Assembly (NCBI GenBank): GCA_966210725.1
Contig: CBIHLN010000029.1
Coordinates: forward strand, 1 to 28,624
Length of the DNA stretch: 28,624 bases
Reading direction: 5' to 3'
Source: Lysobacter_C sp966210725
GTDB lineage: Bacteria; Pseudomonadota; Gammaproteobacteria; Xanthomonadales; Xanthomonadaceae
Both the position numbers and the translations under genes were made by a program. Under the pieces are notes generated by a model. The model was given only the letters and a program-made list of their open reading frames with translations, was not told the DNA's origin and ran no database searches. Below are positions 7,662 through 16,503 of this stretch, piece by piece; the first letter of the stretch is position 1, and every line of letters begins with the position of its first letter.

Positions 7662-9155
7662 ATGAACCTGGCGGTGGTGCACAGCCGTGCACGCACCGGC
7701 GTGCGCGCGCCGGACGTGCGGGTGGAGGTGCACCTGGGAGGCGGGCTGCCGTCCATGTCGATCGTGGGCCTGCCGGAGGCGGCGGTGCGCGAGTCCAAGG
7801 ACCGCGTGCGCGCGGCCATCCAGTGCGCCCAGTTCGAATTCCCGCAGCGGCGGATCACGGTGAACCTCGCGCCGGCGGACCTGCCAAAGGACGGCGGGCG
7901 CTTCGACCTGCCGATCGCGCTGGGCATCCTGGCGGCCAGCGGCCAGGTGCCGCTGGAGGCCCTGCGCGGGGTCGAGTTCCTCGGCGAGCTGGGCTTGACC
8001 GGCGAGCTGCGCGCGGTGGACGGCGTGCTGCCGGCGGCGATCGCCGCCGCCGACGCGGGGCATCGCCTCGTGGTGCCCGCCGGCAACGGGCCCGAGGCGG
8101 CGCTGGCCGGTCGCGTCGAGGCCCGCACTGCGCGCACGCTGCTGGAGGTTTGCGCCATGCTGGGCGGGCAGAAGTCCCTGCCCGAGGCCGTGGCGCCGGC
8201 ACAGACACGCGACGCCGGGCCTGACCTCGCGGACGTGCGTGGCCAGGCCCACGCGCGACGCGCGCTGGAGATCGCCGCCGCCGGCGGGCACCACCTGCTG
8301 CTGGTCGGCCCGCCCGGCTGTGGCAAGACGCTGCTGGCCTCGCGCCTGACCGGCCTGCTGCCCGAGGCGAGTGAGGACGAAGCCTTGGAGAGCGCGGCGA
8401 TCGCCTCCATCAGCGGCCGCGGGCTGGACCCGGCACGCTGGCGCCAGCGGCCCTACCGGAGCCCGCACCACACGGCCAGTGCGGTCGCGCTGGTCGGGGG
8501 CGGCGCGCTGCCGCGGCCGGGCGAGATTTCGCTGGCCCACCAGGGCGTGCTGTTCCTGGATGAGCTGCCCGAGTGGGACCGACACGCGCTTGAGGTCCTG
8601 CGCGAGCCGCTGGAGTCGGGCGTGGTCACCGTGTCGCGCGCGGCGCGCACCGCCGAGTTCCCGGCGCGGTTCCAACTGGTAGCGGCGATGAACCCGTGTC
8701 CGTGCGGATGGGCCGGCGACCCCAGCGCGCGCTGCCGCTGCAGCAGCGACGCCATCCGCCGCTACCGCGGCCGCATCTCCAGCCCGTTGCTGGACCGGAT
8801 CGACCTGCAGATCGAAGTGCCGCGCCTGCCGCCGTCCGAGTTGCGCGCCGATGCGCCGCCCGGCGAGTCCTCGGCCGAGGTGCGCGCACGGGTCGAAGCC
8901 GCGCGCGCGTTGCAGCACATGCGCGGCGGCATCACCAACGCGCGCATGCCACAGGCGCTGCTCAACACCACATGCGTGCTGTCAGCCGCCGACCAGGCCC
9001 TGCTCGAACGGGCCGTCGACACGCTGCAACTGTCGGCCCGGTCGATGCACCGGATCCTGCGGGTGGCGCGGACGATTGCCGACCTGGCGGGCAGCGAACG
9101 CATTGTCACGACGCACTTGAGCGAGGCAATTGGTTACCGCAAAGGCTTGGCCTGA
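7662..9155 (+). CDS. comM: ComM/YifB-family Mg-chelatase-like AAA+ ATPase
   Basis: AAA+ helicase related to magnesium chelatase; ComM promotes branch migration during natural transformation. The 497 residues contain an N-terminal Lon-like (ChlI) domain (VHSRARTGVRAPDVRVEVHL, SIVGLPEAAVRESKDRV), Walker A GPPGCGKT (216-223), Walker B VLFLDEL (296-302), and a cysteine-rich segment NPCPCGWAGDPSARCRCS typical of the family. The C-terminal lid domain (SARSMHRILRVARTIADL) completes it. The length is normal and all ATPase motifs are intact. The start ATG at 7662 is 10 bp after the ubiK stop. It converges on the peptide-maturation dehydrogenase with 51 bp between stops. Confidence 0.95.
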   Translation: MNLAVVHSRARTGVRAPDVRVEVHLGGGLPSMSIVGLPEAAVRESKDRVRAAIQCAQFEFPQRRITVNLAPADLPKDGGRFDLPIALGILAASGQVPLEALRGVEFLGELGLTGELRAVDGVLPAAIAAADAGHRLVVPAGNGPEAALAGRVEARTARTLLEVCAMLGGQKSLPEAVAPAQTRDAGPDLADVRGQAHARRALEIAAAGGHHLLLVGPPGCGKTLLASRLTGLLPEASEDEALESAAIASISGRGLDPARWRQRPYRSPHHTASAVALVGGGALPRPGEISLAHQGVLFLDELPEWDRHALEVLREPLESGVVTVSRAARTAEFPARFQLVAAMNPCPCGWAGDPSARCRCSSDAIRRYRGRISSPLLDRIDLQIEVPRLPPSELRADAPPGESSAEVRARVEAARALQHMRGGITNARMPQALLNTTCVLSAADQALLERAVDTLQLSARSMHRILRVARTIADLAGSERIVTTHLSEAIGYRKGLA

Positions 9156-9206
9156 GGCATCTGACTTGCCATTCAACTTGCGAGTGCCTTGGTAAGTTGC
9201 CTGCAG

Positions 9207-10457
9207 TCAGCCTCCTTGGCCGGCGACCGACTCCCCTTCGAGCCCTGACACAGCCCCAAGAACTGCTGTAACGCTTCCGCGCGCGTCCCACACATGCCCC
9301 GCAGGGTCCAGCTCGGCCGTCTCCATGACCTGCGCGCGCCAGCCGAAGCCGCAGATGGCCAGGGCGCCCTGATGAATCGGGTCCAGCCCGAAGGCCTCCT
9401 CGATCTGCACTTCGTTGATGGCGCCGGTGATGAACGCACCCAGCCCGGCCTCGGTGGCCGACAGGTACAGCGTTTGCGACAGGTGGCCGGCTTCCAGGGC
9501 GACCACGCGGTAGCCCTTCGCGTGGTGGCGGTATTTCCAGAACGTGCGGTCGAAGCGCGGCGCGAGGATCACCAGCACGTGCGCGTCGGCGAACCAGTGC
9601 TGCTGGGCGACCATGTCCATGACGAAGCCGCGCAACCCGTCGCCCTCCCAGCTGCGGCCCTCGGGTACGGGTAGCGGTTCCAGCGCATGCGCGGTGGCCT
9701 GGTAGTGGTACAGGCCCGGCGTCACGCCCTCGACATGCTGGACGATGAGGTAGCACTCCATCGGGTGCAGCCCGCCGCCGGAGGGCACGTTCTTCTTGAG
9801 GAACACCAGGTCGTCGCTGACCCGCACCTGGGCCTGCGCGGCGAACACACGCTGCAGCAATTGGGCGAACTGCTGGAACGGCACCTTGCGCTGCGCGTCG
9901 AAGTTGCGGCAGGTCGCGCGCCGCGCCAGCAGGGCATCGAAGTCGTTGGGCGGGATGCGCGGCAGCGTGACCAGAGGCAGCTGGGAATGTCCCGTGTGCG
10001 GCGGCGGAGGCCCGAACGCGTCGCGCAACTGGAGTGCAGTCTCCGCTTTCTGATCCCTGAGACTACGAACCGAGTCAACAGAATCCCATCGCGTGAATAC
10101 GCTCATCAGCGCACCGATAGGATGCCAGTGGACCGACCTGAGCTTTTCATCCCGAGCCCGGCTGGAGCGTCGGGATTCTTCATCACTCAGCACGAGGCCC
10201 TTTTCCAGTAGGCGTTCAAGAACTTCGGAAGAGATGTCGGCGAGGCTGCCGGTGCTCGTCCACATCGATGGACTTAATAGTCCAAGCGCGTCTCTTTCAG
10301 CGACAGTTATTTCAATCGCAGCAAGGAGATGGGGGGCATGGGCGATCCACTCGCATCTCCTTCCCAAGCCCACCCCGCCAGTCAAGATGCTCTCGATATC
10401 GAATCTGGTTGCCTCTCTGGCTTCAATGAAAAGCACGGCGCATCGTCGAACGCGCAT
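9207..10457 (-). CDS. Putative peptide maturation dehydrogenase (SagB-like nitroreductase fold)
   Basis: FMN-dependent dehydrogenase of the SagB-related group found in a Xanthomonadaceae RiPP cassette; by analogy with SagB it may oxidise azoline rings or another modified residue of the partner peptide. The 416 residues have an unassigned N-terminal domain (1-140, with a winged-helix-like ISSEVLERLLEKGLVLSDEE) and a nitroreductase domain (about 165-375). Markers of the latter are RRATCRNF, PSGGGLHPMECYLIVQ (225-240), VTPGLYHYQATAHALEPL, and EAGHLSQTLYLSATEAGLGA (322-341). ATG at 10457 was chosen because GGGAG lies 10 nt upstream; TTG at 10481 would add eight residues. Odd: codons for residues 1 to about 139 are in low-GC DNA, the rest in normal GC. 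It is divergent from the precursor gene, with 197 bp between. Confidence 0.85.
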   Translation of the reverse strand: MRVRRCAVLFIEAREATRFDIESILTGGVGLGRRCEWIAHAPHLLAAIEITVAERDALGLLSPSMWTSTGSLADISSEVLERLLEKGLVLSDEESRRSSRARDEKLRSVHWHPIGALMSVFTRWDSVDSVRSLRDQKAETALQLRDAFGPPPPHTGHSQLPLVTLPRIPPNDFDALLARRATCRNFDAQRKVPFQQFAQLLQRVFAAQAQVRVSDDLVFLKKNVPSGGGLHPMECYLIVQHVEGVTPGLYHYQATAHALEPLPVPEGRSWEGDGLRGFVMDMVAQQHWFADAHVLVILAPRFDRTFWKYRHHAKGYRVVALEAGHLSQTLYLSATEAGLGAFITGAINEVQIEEAFGLDPIHQGALAICGFGWRAQVMETAELDPAGHVWDARGSVTAVLGAVSGLEGESVAGQGG

Positions 10458-10497
10458 CCAATACGGACTCCCATAAAGCAAGATGCCCCACGAGTGG

Positions 10498-10517
10498 AGC
10501 GGACTGAAGACTCCGCT
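10498..10517. promoter_or_regulatory. Inverted repeat between dehydrogenase and precursor genes (possible operator)
   Basis: AGCGGACT (10498-10505) and ACTCCGCT (10510-10517) pair in seven of eight positions around GAAG. It lies in the 197-bp divergent intergenic region of the RiPP cassette and could bind a dimeric regulator. No regulator gene is adjacent, so the function is unknown. Confidence 0.3.
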
Positions 10518-10654
10518 TCATTGACCCCAATTAAGGGTTGAGGCAGGCTCGCGTGCGCCGCCCTGCCACATACCTTCCGGGTGCGGCAGCCAGCGTCGAT
10601 GCTTTTCATCCATTCGGATTGATGTCCAACGGCAACTACAGGGGTTTGTGGAAC

Positions 10655-10966
10655 ATGGCCAACAACGAGTCGGAACACCCGCCTGTCGATCCGCAGGTTG
10701 CGGAAAGGCTTCTAGCGCTCCTCAGCAGCGACGATGCGTATCGCAGTCGCTTCTCCAAGGACCCCACAGCCGCCTTGGCGGAGGTCGGCCATCGTCTACC
10801 GGAGGGCGTAGAGCCACTATGTATGTCTACCAATCAACTGGCACCGAAAGAGGAAATTGCCGCGGCACATGAGCAATTGAAATCGTTCTTGATGTCCTCG
10901 GCGGCGTACAACATTCCTCACTGTCTGGAAGCAGGCAAGATTTCTTCGGCTCTGCCCCGCAAATAG
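10655..10966 (+). CDS. NHLP-related RiPP precursor peptide
   Basis: Probable substrate of the neighbouring modification enzymes: a 103-residue protein with a nitrile-hydratase/Nif11-like leader (VAERLLALLSSDDAYRSRF, then DPTAALAEVG), followed by a helical region (APKEEIAAAHEQLKSFL) and a C-terminal tail. Cysteines are C56 and C90 (NIPHCLEAG). There is no obvious Gly-Gly cleavage site. The ATG at 10655 has AGGGG 10 nt upstream (10640-10644); in-frame ATG 10622 and upstream codons are possible but lack homology-like features. GC is about 52-55%, well below the window. The gene is divergent from the dehydrogenase, and its last 49 bp overlap the 3' end of the cyclase gene on the other strand. The family assignment (putative modified peptide of Xanthomonadaceae) is from memory of the family pattern; modification and bioactivity are inferred. 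Confidence 0.8.
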   Translation: MANNESEHPPVDPQVAERLLALLSSDDAYRSRFSKDPTAALAEVGHRLPEGVEPLCMSTNQLAPKEEIAAAHEQLKSFLMSSAAYNIPHCLEAGKISSALPRK

Positions 10967-13557
10967 CGGGGTGTTGCGTCGGCCCAAGCTTCAAGGAAGC
11001 GCGACGCATACCGTTGCGCTTCTTCTTTTCTACCAAGACCAAGAAGGGACTGCGCGATCCATAGCTCTGCGACCCGGCTGTCGGCCACATTCAGCGTTTG
11101 CATCACCTGCCCTCCAGCCGGCTCTGCGTAGGCTTGGCCTCGATGATTTCGAAGCCAGCGAGCGTGCGTGAGCGCCTCTTCATGCCGCCCGTCCCGCAGT
11201 AGGATGCCGAGGATTGCCACCCTGGCCTGGTAGGACCGGCTTGTCTTAGCAAGCCCTCGCGCAGACTGCTCAGCCGCTAACTTTGGCGACAGCTGCATCC
11301 GCAATACATTGGCCAATTCAATAGCAGCAGGATGCACTAACGCCGACTTGACTGACTCCACTTGCGCCAGCATTCGGGATGCCTCTTTAACATTCCCCAC
11401 CCTAAACAGCCCATAGGCCGCGGCCAGCGATATGTAAACATCGTCGTTGAAATCCGCGTCGCTCGATTGCTCGATGGCGGCAAGCGAGAGTCGCCCGACC
11501 TGCGAAAACATAAGCGCCGCGTCTTCATCTTGGCCGGCAACCAGTGCTACGACGCCTTGCGAGTACAAAAGAGCGCGCCGCAGCACACCGTCCACCTCGG
11601 GGTCTTCAAGCGCACGACTCAACGCAAGACGCGCCTGGGAGAAGTCCCCTTGGTCAACGGCGATTGTCACTCTCTCCAGATGCCGCGTGGCAGACCCCAC
11701 GACCGGATGCTCCAGCTGCTTCTTCGCCTCCTCGAACTGGAACTGCGCTGCGGCTACAGCTGCCAGTCGTCTCGATGCACCCGGGTAACCCAGATCGACT
11801 GCTCGGCTCAGTGCGCTGGATGCACCCTCATAGTCGCCTTGTGCCAGGCGCGCTCTTCCAACCCTGTCAAAACCTATGCTCCGCAGAGGGTTCTGCGCAG
11901 CGGTCGCCTTGAGCGCGTAGCTCTCAGCCTCGTCAAAGCGATTTTCTGAGTCCAGTGTTGCCGCAAAATTGGCGGCTGCCGGGAAATAGTCGGGATAAAG
12001 TTCGCTTAAAAGCTTCCATCGACCTGGAGCCGTGTAGCCACGCGAGAATTCGGCCGCAAATCCGTCGAGATAGAGCGCCTCGCGTTCGGGCAGTCGCTCC
12101 CGCAACTGCATGGCACGCTTGAGGTGCACTACGCCTTCTTCGGCATTCGCTCTCGCCATGGCCGTACGCGTCATACCGATATGCGCCAGCGCGAACTCTG
12201 GATCAAGTTCAGTGGCGCGCCTGAATAGTGCAGTCGCATCTTCAAAGCGACCTTGGCCATACGCAGTTTGAGCCAAGGCATATGCCCGAAGTGCAGGCAA
12301 GCTTTCCGTAGCTACTTCAGGAAGCGCCTCGTGGTCGAGCTCGATTGATTCGAGCGCCTCGCCGAGACTCCCTCGAAGCGCGACGGTCACGCGATCCACT
12401 GAGTCGAGCAGCGAGCTCGCATCGGTGCCCTCAGCCTGCTCTGAGTGGACTGTCGTCTGACTCGCCGGCTCGATCACTTCGGCACTGAACTGAACGCGCC
12501 CGCCCACCTCCGCCACCGTGGGCAGGATCACCGCGCGGGCGCCGTCGCGCAGGGCGATTTCCGAGGCGATGTCGCGGTCGATGACGGTGTCGGCGGGCAA
12601 CTGCATGCGCGCCAGGGTGTCGCGGGTCTTGAGGTCGCTGAGCACGTTGACGTGGCGCGACTGCTCCAGGCTGATGCGAAAGGCCTGCTCCAGCGACTCG
12701 TCCAGCACGGTCTGGCCGGTGAGGTTGCGCAGGTCGCCGACCACCACCCAGTCGCGCTCCCCGAACGCGATCGCCGGGGCCGGGCGCGTGACGAACCACC
12801 CGCCGATGCCGACGGCCACCACCAGCGCCAGTTGCGCGGCCAGCATGGCCGGGCGGCGCCACAGCGGTACGGCGCGCCAGGCCTTGGGGCTGTTGGCCGG
12901 TGCGCGCAGCGGGGCCAGACCGGGCTCGCCGACCTCGAAGATCTCCTGCGGCTCGGGCACGCCCTTGAAGCGCCAGCGGCCCAGCGATTTCCAGATCAGG
13001 TGCTGGCCGCGTTCGCCCAGCTCGCGCGCGGCGCGGTGGGCCAGGGGCTCGGCCACGGCCGACAGCAGGATCTGCCCGGGGCGTGCCATCGACATCAGGC
13101 GGGCGGCGGTCGGCTTGGCCAGGCCCTCGACTTCGATGGGCTTGGCGCCAACGCGCACGGATTCCTCGCTGTTGCGCCAGGTCAACACTTCGCCGACATG
13201 CAGACCGGCGCGGATCTTGATGTCGATCGAGCGCAGCTTGCCGATCTCGGCCAGGCCACGGGCGTAGTCGATGGCGAAGCCGAGCCCGTCGATGGGGCGC
13301 TCGAACAGCAGCAGCAGCCCGTCGGAGCGGTCGATCAGGCGGCCGCGCCATTGCTGCTGCAGGCCCAGCACCAGCCGGTCGTGCTCGCGGAACAACTGCG
13401 CGGCGCCCTTGTCGCCGAGCACCTCCACCAGGCCGGTGGAGTCGCAGATGTCGGTCAGCAGGATGGTGCGCAACTGCGGGGCATCGCCCGCGTCGAACAT
13501 CGCATCCGCGAAGTGGGCCGGCGCGGCGGTGGACGTGGCGATAGGCGTCGCGCTCAT
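10918..13557 (-). CDS. Putative peptide-modification-system cyclase (class III cyclase domain, TM, TPR repeats)
   Basis: The 879-residue membrane protein is of the type found beside NHLP-related precursors in Xanthomonadaceae. Domains: a class III nucleotide cyclase homology domain (about 28-190; metal-type aspartates D36 in LLTDICDST and D79 in RSDGLLLLF), a linker, one membrane segment (AMLAAQLALVVAVGIGGWFV, 237-256), a FlgO-like alpha/beta domain (VVVGDLRNLTGQ to VILPTVAEVGGRVQF, about 270-365), then TPR-like repeats to the end (RFEDATALFRRATELDPEFA and others). In the segment where active cyclases have Asn-x-x-x-Arg, KPTAARL keeps Arg but lacks Asn, so activity is doubtful. Start ATG 13557 lies 3 bp after the GGDEF gene, implying cotranscription. 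GC drops sharply at about 12,480, near codon 360, where the TPR half begins. Its role in the modification is unknown; TPRs may bind the peptide or partners. Confidence 0.82.
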   Translation of the reverse strand: MSATPIATSTAAPAHFADAMFDAGDAPQLRTILLTDICDSTGLVEVLGDKGAAQLFREHDRLVLGLQQQWRGRLIDRSDGLLLLFERPIDGLGFAIDYARGLAEIGKLRSIDIKIRAGLHVGEVLTWRNSEESVRVGAKPIEVEGLAKPTAARLMSMARPGQILLSAVAEPLAHRAARELGERGQHLIWKSLGRWRFKGVPEPQEIFEVGEPGLAPLRAPANSPKAWRAVPLWRRPAMLAAQLALVVAVGIGGWFVTRPAPAIAFGERDWVVVGDLRNLTGQTVLDESLEQAFRISLEQSRHVNVLSDLKTRDTLARMQLPADTVIDRDIASEIALRDGARAVILPTVAEVGGRVQFSAEVIEPASQTTVHSEQAEGTDASSLLDSVDRVTVALRGSLGEALESIELDHEALPEVATESLPALRAYALAQTAYGQGRFEDATALFRRATELDPEFALAHIGMTRTAMARANAEEGVVHLKRAMQLRERLPEREALYLDGFAAEFSRGYTAPGRWKLLSELYPDYFPAAANFAATLDSENRFDEAESYALKATAAQNPLRSIGFDRVGRARLAQGDYEGASSALSRAVDLGYPGASRRLAAVAAAQFQFEEAKKQLEHPVVGSATRHLERVTIAVDQGDFSQARLALSRALEDPEVDGVLRRALLYSQGVVALVAGQDEDAALMFSQVGRLSLAAIEQSSDADFNDDVYISLAAAYGLFRVGNVKEASRMLAQVESVKSALVHPAAIELANVLRMQLSPKLAAEQSARGLAKTSRSYQARVAILGILLRDGRHEEALTHARWLRNHRGQAYAEPAGGQVMQTLNVADSRVAELWIAQSLLGLGRKEEAQRYASRFLEAWADATPRYLRGRAEEILPASRQ

Positions 13558-13560
13558 GGT

Positions 13561-14619
13561 TCAGGCGGTGGCGGCCGCCGGCTCCTGCCATTCGACGCGG
13601 CCGCCGCCCAGCCGCTTGGCGCGGTACAGCGCGCCATCGGCCAGGGCGTACCAGTCGTTCCAGTCCAGCTGCGGGTCCACCAGTGCGGCGCCCACGCTGA
13701 GCGGGCAGATGGTCGGCGCGGTGTGGTGGTCCTCGCTCAGCTCCATCAGCTGGTGCGCGGTGCGCACGATGTACTCGGCAAAGCGCATCACCTCGTCCCG
13801 GGTCGCGGCGGTAACCAGCAGGCAGAACTCGTCGCCGCCCAGGCGGCAGGCGATGTCGTCGGGGCCGGACACGGCACGCAGGATCGAGGCGACGCTCTGC
13901 AGCACGCGGTCGCCGACCAGGTGACCGTGGTCGTCGTTGACCTGCTTAAAGCGGTCGCAGTCCACCAGGATCAGGCCGAGCGCGTCGGGCATGCCGATGG
14001 CGCGGCTCTCCTGCAGGTGCAGGTTGAGGCCACGGCGGTTGTACAGGCCGGTGAGGTCGTCGGTGCGGACCATCTCCTCGGTCTGGTTGAGCTGGGTGGT
14101 GGTGGCGTGCAGGTGGTCCAGCGCGGCCTGCAGGTCGTGGTTGCGCCGGCGCAGGCGACGGATCAGGCCCTGCTCGTTGGCGACCACGCGCATGATCGCG
14201 CGGCGCAGGAAGTACGACACCAGGCCCGGGTCGCGGTCGACCAAGCGCTCGAATTCGGTGTTCGACAGTTCCAGCAGCGCGCCGTCCATGGTCACCGTGG
14301 CATCGGCGCTGCGGGCGTGGTCGCCGATCAGCAGGCCGAGCTCACCGAAGAATTCGCACGAGCCCAGGCGCTTGGCGAGCAGGTCGTCGCCGAAGTCGAG
14401 TTCGACCTCGCCACTGGCGACGACGTACATGGTGGTCCCCGGGTCGCCGCGGCGGAACAGGACCTCGCCCGCGACGACGCGGCGTTCGCGGCCCAGGCGG
14501 GCAAACAGGTCGAACTCGGCGGATGTGAGCACGGCGGCAGTCAGGTTCGTGGGCCCCGCGACAGGGTCCGGAACGGTCTGGTCGCAGGCCGGCATGCGCA
14601 CCACGTTGTCGCGATTCAT
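13561..14619 (-). CDS. Cyclic-nucleotide-binding GGDEF protein (probable diguanylate cyclase)
   Basis: Cytoplasmic signalling protein of 352 residues. The N-terminal cNMP-binding domain (about 30-140) has a CRP-like phosphate cassette FGELGLLIGDHARSADA, with Glu93 and Arg103 spaced ten apart as in E. coli CRP E72/R82. A coiled linker (QGLIRRLRRRNHDLQAAL) leads to a GGDEF domain (185-345) with an intact RLGGDEF signature (261-265), so it probably makes c-di-GMP. The inhibitory I-site RxxD is absent (GPDD at that position), suggesting no product feedback at that site. ATG 14619 was chosen for its GGGAG-rich upstream sequence and because homology starts after it; the frame is open to 14682. It ends 3 bp before the cyclase-TPR gene, so a shared transcript is likely. 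Confidence 0.9.
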   Translation of the reverse strand: MNRDNVVRMPACDQTVPDPVAGPTNLTAAVLTSAEFDLFARLGRERRVVAGEVLFRRGDPGTTMYVVASGEVELDFGDDLLAKRLGSCEFFGELGLLIGDHARSADATVTMDGALLELSNTEFERLVDRDPGLVSYFLRRAIMRVVANEQGLIRRLRRRNHDLQAALDHLHATTTQLNQTEEMVRTDDLTGLYNRRGLNLHLQESRAIGMPDALGLILVDCDRFKQVNDDHGHLVGDRVLQSVASILRAVSGPDDIACRLGGDEFCLLVTAATRDEVMRFAEYIVRTAHQLMELSEDHHTAPTICPLSVGAALVDPQLDWNDWYALADGALYRAKRLGGGRVEWQEPAAATA

Positions 14620-14683
14620 CCCCCGCTCCCGCTGACCGGCCGACGCCTGTTCGAAACTGAACGAGCTGTGAAGCCGGAGCATA

Positions 14684-14715
14684 GCACCAGACCCCTTGTA
14701 AACGGGGTCCGGTGC
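14684..14715 (-). terminator. Long hairpin downstream of aceA (probable terminator)
   Basis: GCACCAGACCCC (14684-14695) and GGGGTCCGGTGC (14704-14715) pair in 11 of 12 positions around an 8-nt AT-rich loop. It lies 33 bp after the aceA stop and before the GGDEF gene, which fits a transcription end between the two units. No T-tract is visible. Confidence 0.5.
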
Positions 14716-14748
14716 CCTGCCCGGCCAGCGGCTGCCGCGCCGCGGACC

Positions 14749-16068
<1,320 letters not shown>

Positions 16069-16101
16069 GGCGGTGTCCTCGTGGTGGGCGTGGGGCTGTT
16101 C

Positions 16102-16491
16102 GTAGGAGCGGCTTCAGCCGCGATCGTGGAATTGCATAGCTGCGATGGAGCGGGGTTCGCGGCTGAAGCCGCTCCTACGGGGGCTCTGGTCTTCTGTAGG
16201 AGCGACGTGAGTCGCGACCGGGAATCGGTGGTGGCGCGGGTTGTCGAAGTGGTGCGGTCGCGACTTGCGTCGCTCCTACAAGGGCCGTTGGGTTCGTTGG
16301 AGTGGAGCTTTTGTAGGAGCGGCTTCAGCCGCGATCGGTGGGTGGCGTCTCGTCGATGGAGCGGGGTTCGCGGCTGAAGCCGCTCCTACAGGGGGCTCTG
16401 GTCTTTTGTAGGAGCGACGTGAGTCGCGACCGGGAATCGGTGGTGGCGCGGATTGTGGGCGTGGCGCGGTCGCGACTTGCGTCGCTCCTGC
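16102..16491. repeat. REP/BIME array of eight units between aceB and aceA
   Basis: Two kinds of palindromic unit alternate. Type A (GTAGGAGCGGCTTCAG, then CCGCGA) occurs at 16102-16126 (+), 16157-16178 (-), 16313-16337 (+) and 16368-16389 (-). Type B (GTAGGAGCGACGTGAG, then TCGCGACC) occurs at 16196-16219 (+), 16256-16279 (-), 16408-16431 (+) and 16468-16491 (-). The order A+ A- B+ B- is present twice with a period of 211-212 bp, including shared spacer sequence (GGGAATCGGTGGTGGCGCGG), so the array arose by tandem duplication. It fills the 435-bp gap between aceB and aceA, where there is no other gene. Such units are scattered by RAYT-type transposases; none is in this window. Confidence 0.93.
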
Positions 16492-16503
16492 AGGGGCCGG
16501 TGG

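Noticed and set aside
7226..8918. Minus-strand open frames opposite comM (394 and 500 codons)
   Set aside because: comM on the plus strand carries all family motifs. The opposite frames have shadow-type composition.
10538..10654. Upstream extension of the precursor frame, including ATG 10622
   Set aside because: The extension is basic and Pro/Arg-rich, lacks leader-like helices, and overlaps the presumed promoter region. ATG 10655 has a usable ribosome site.
16102..16491. Regularly spaced repeats considered as a CRISPR array
   Set aside because: The repeats alternate in orientation and type, are palindromic, and the spacers are duplicated rather than unique. No cas genes are nearby.
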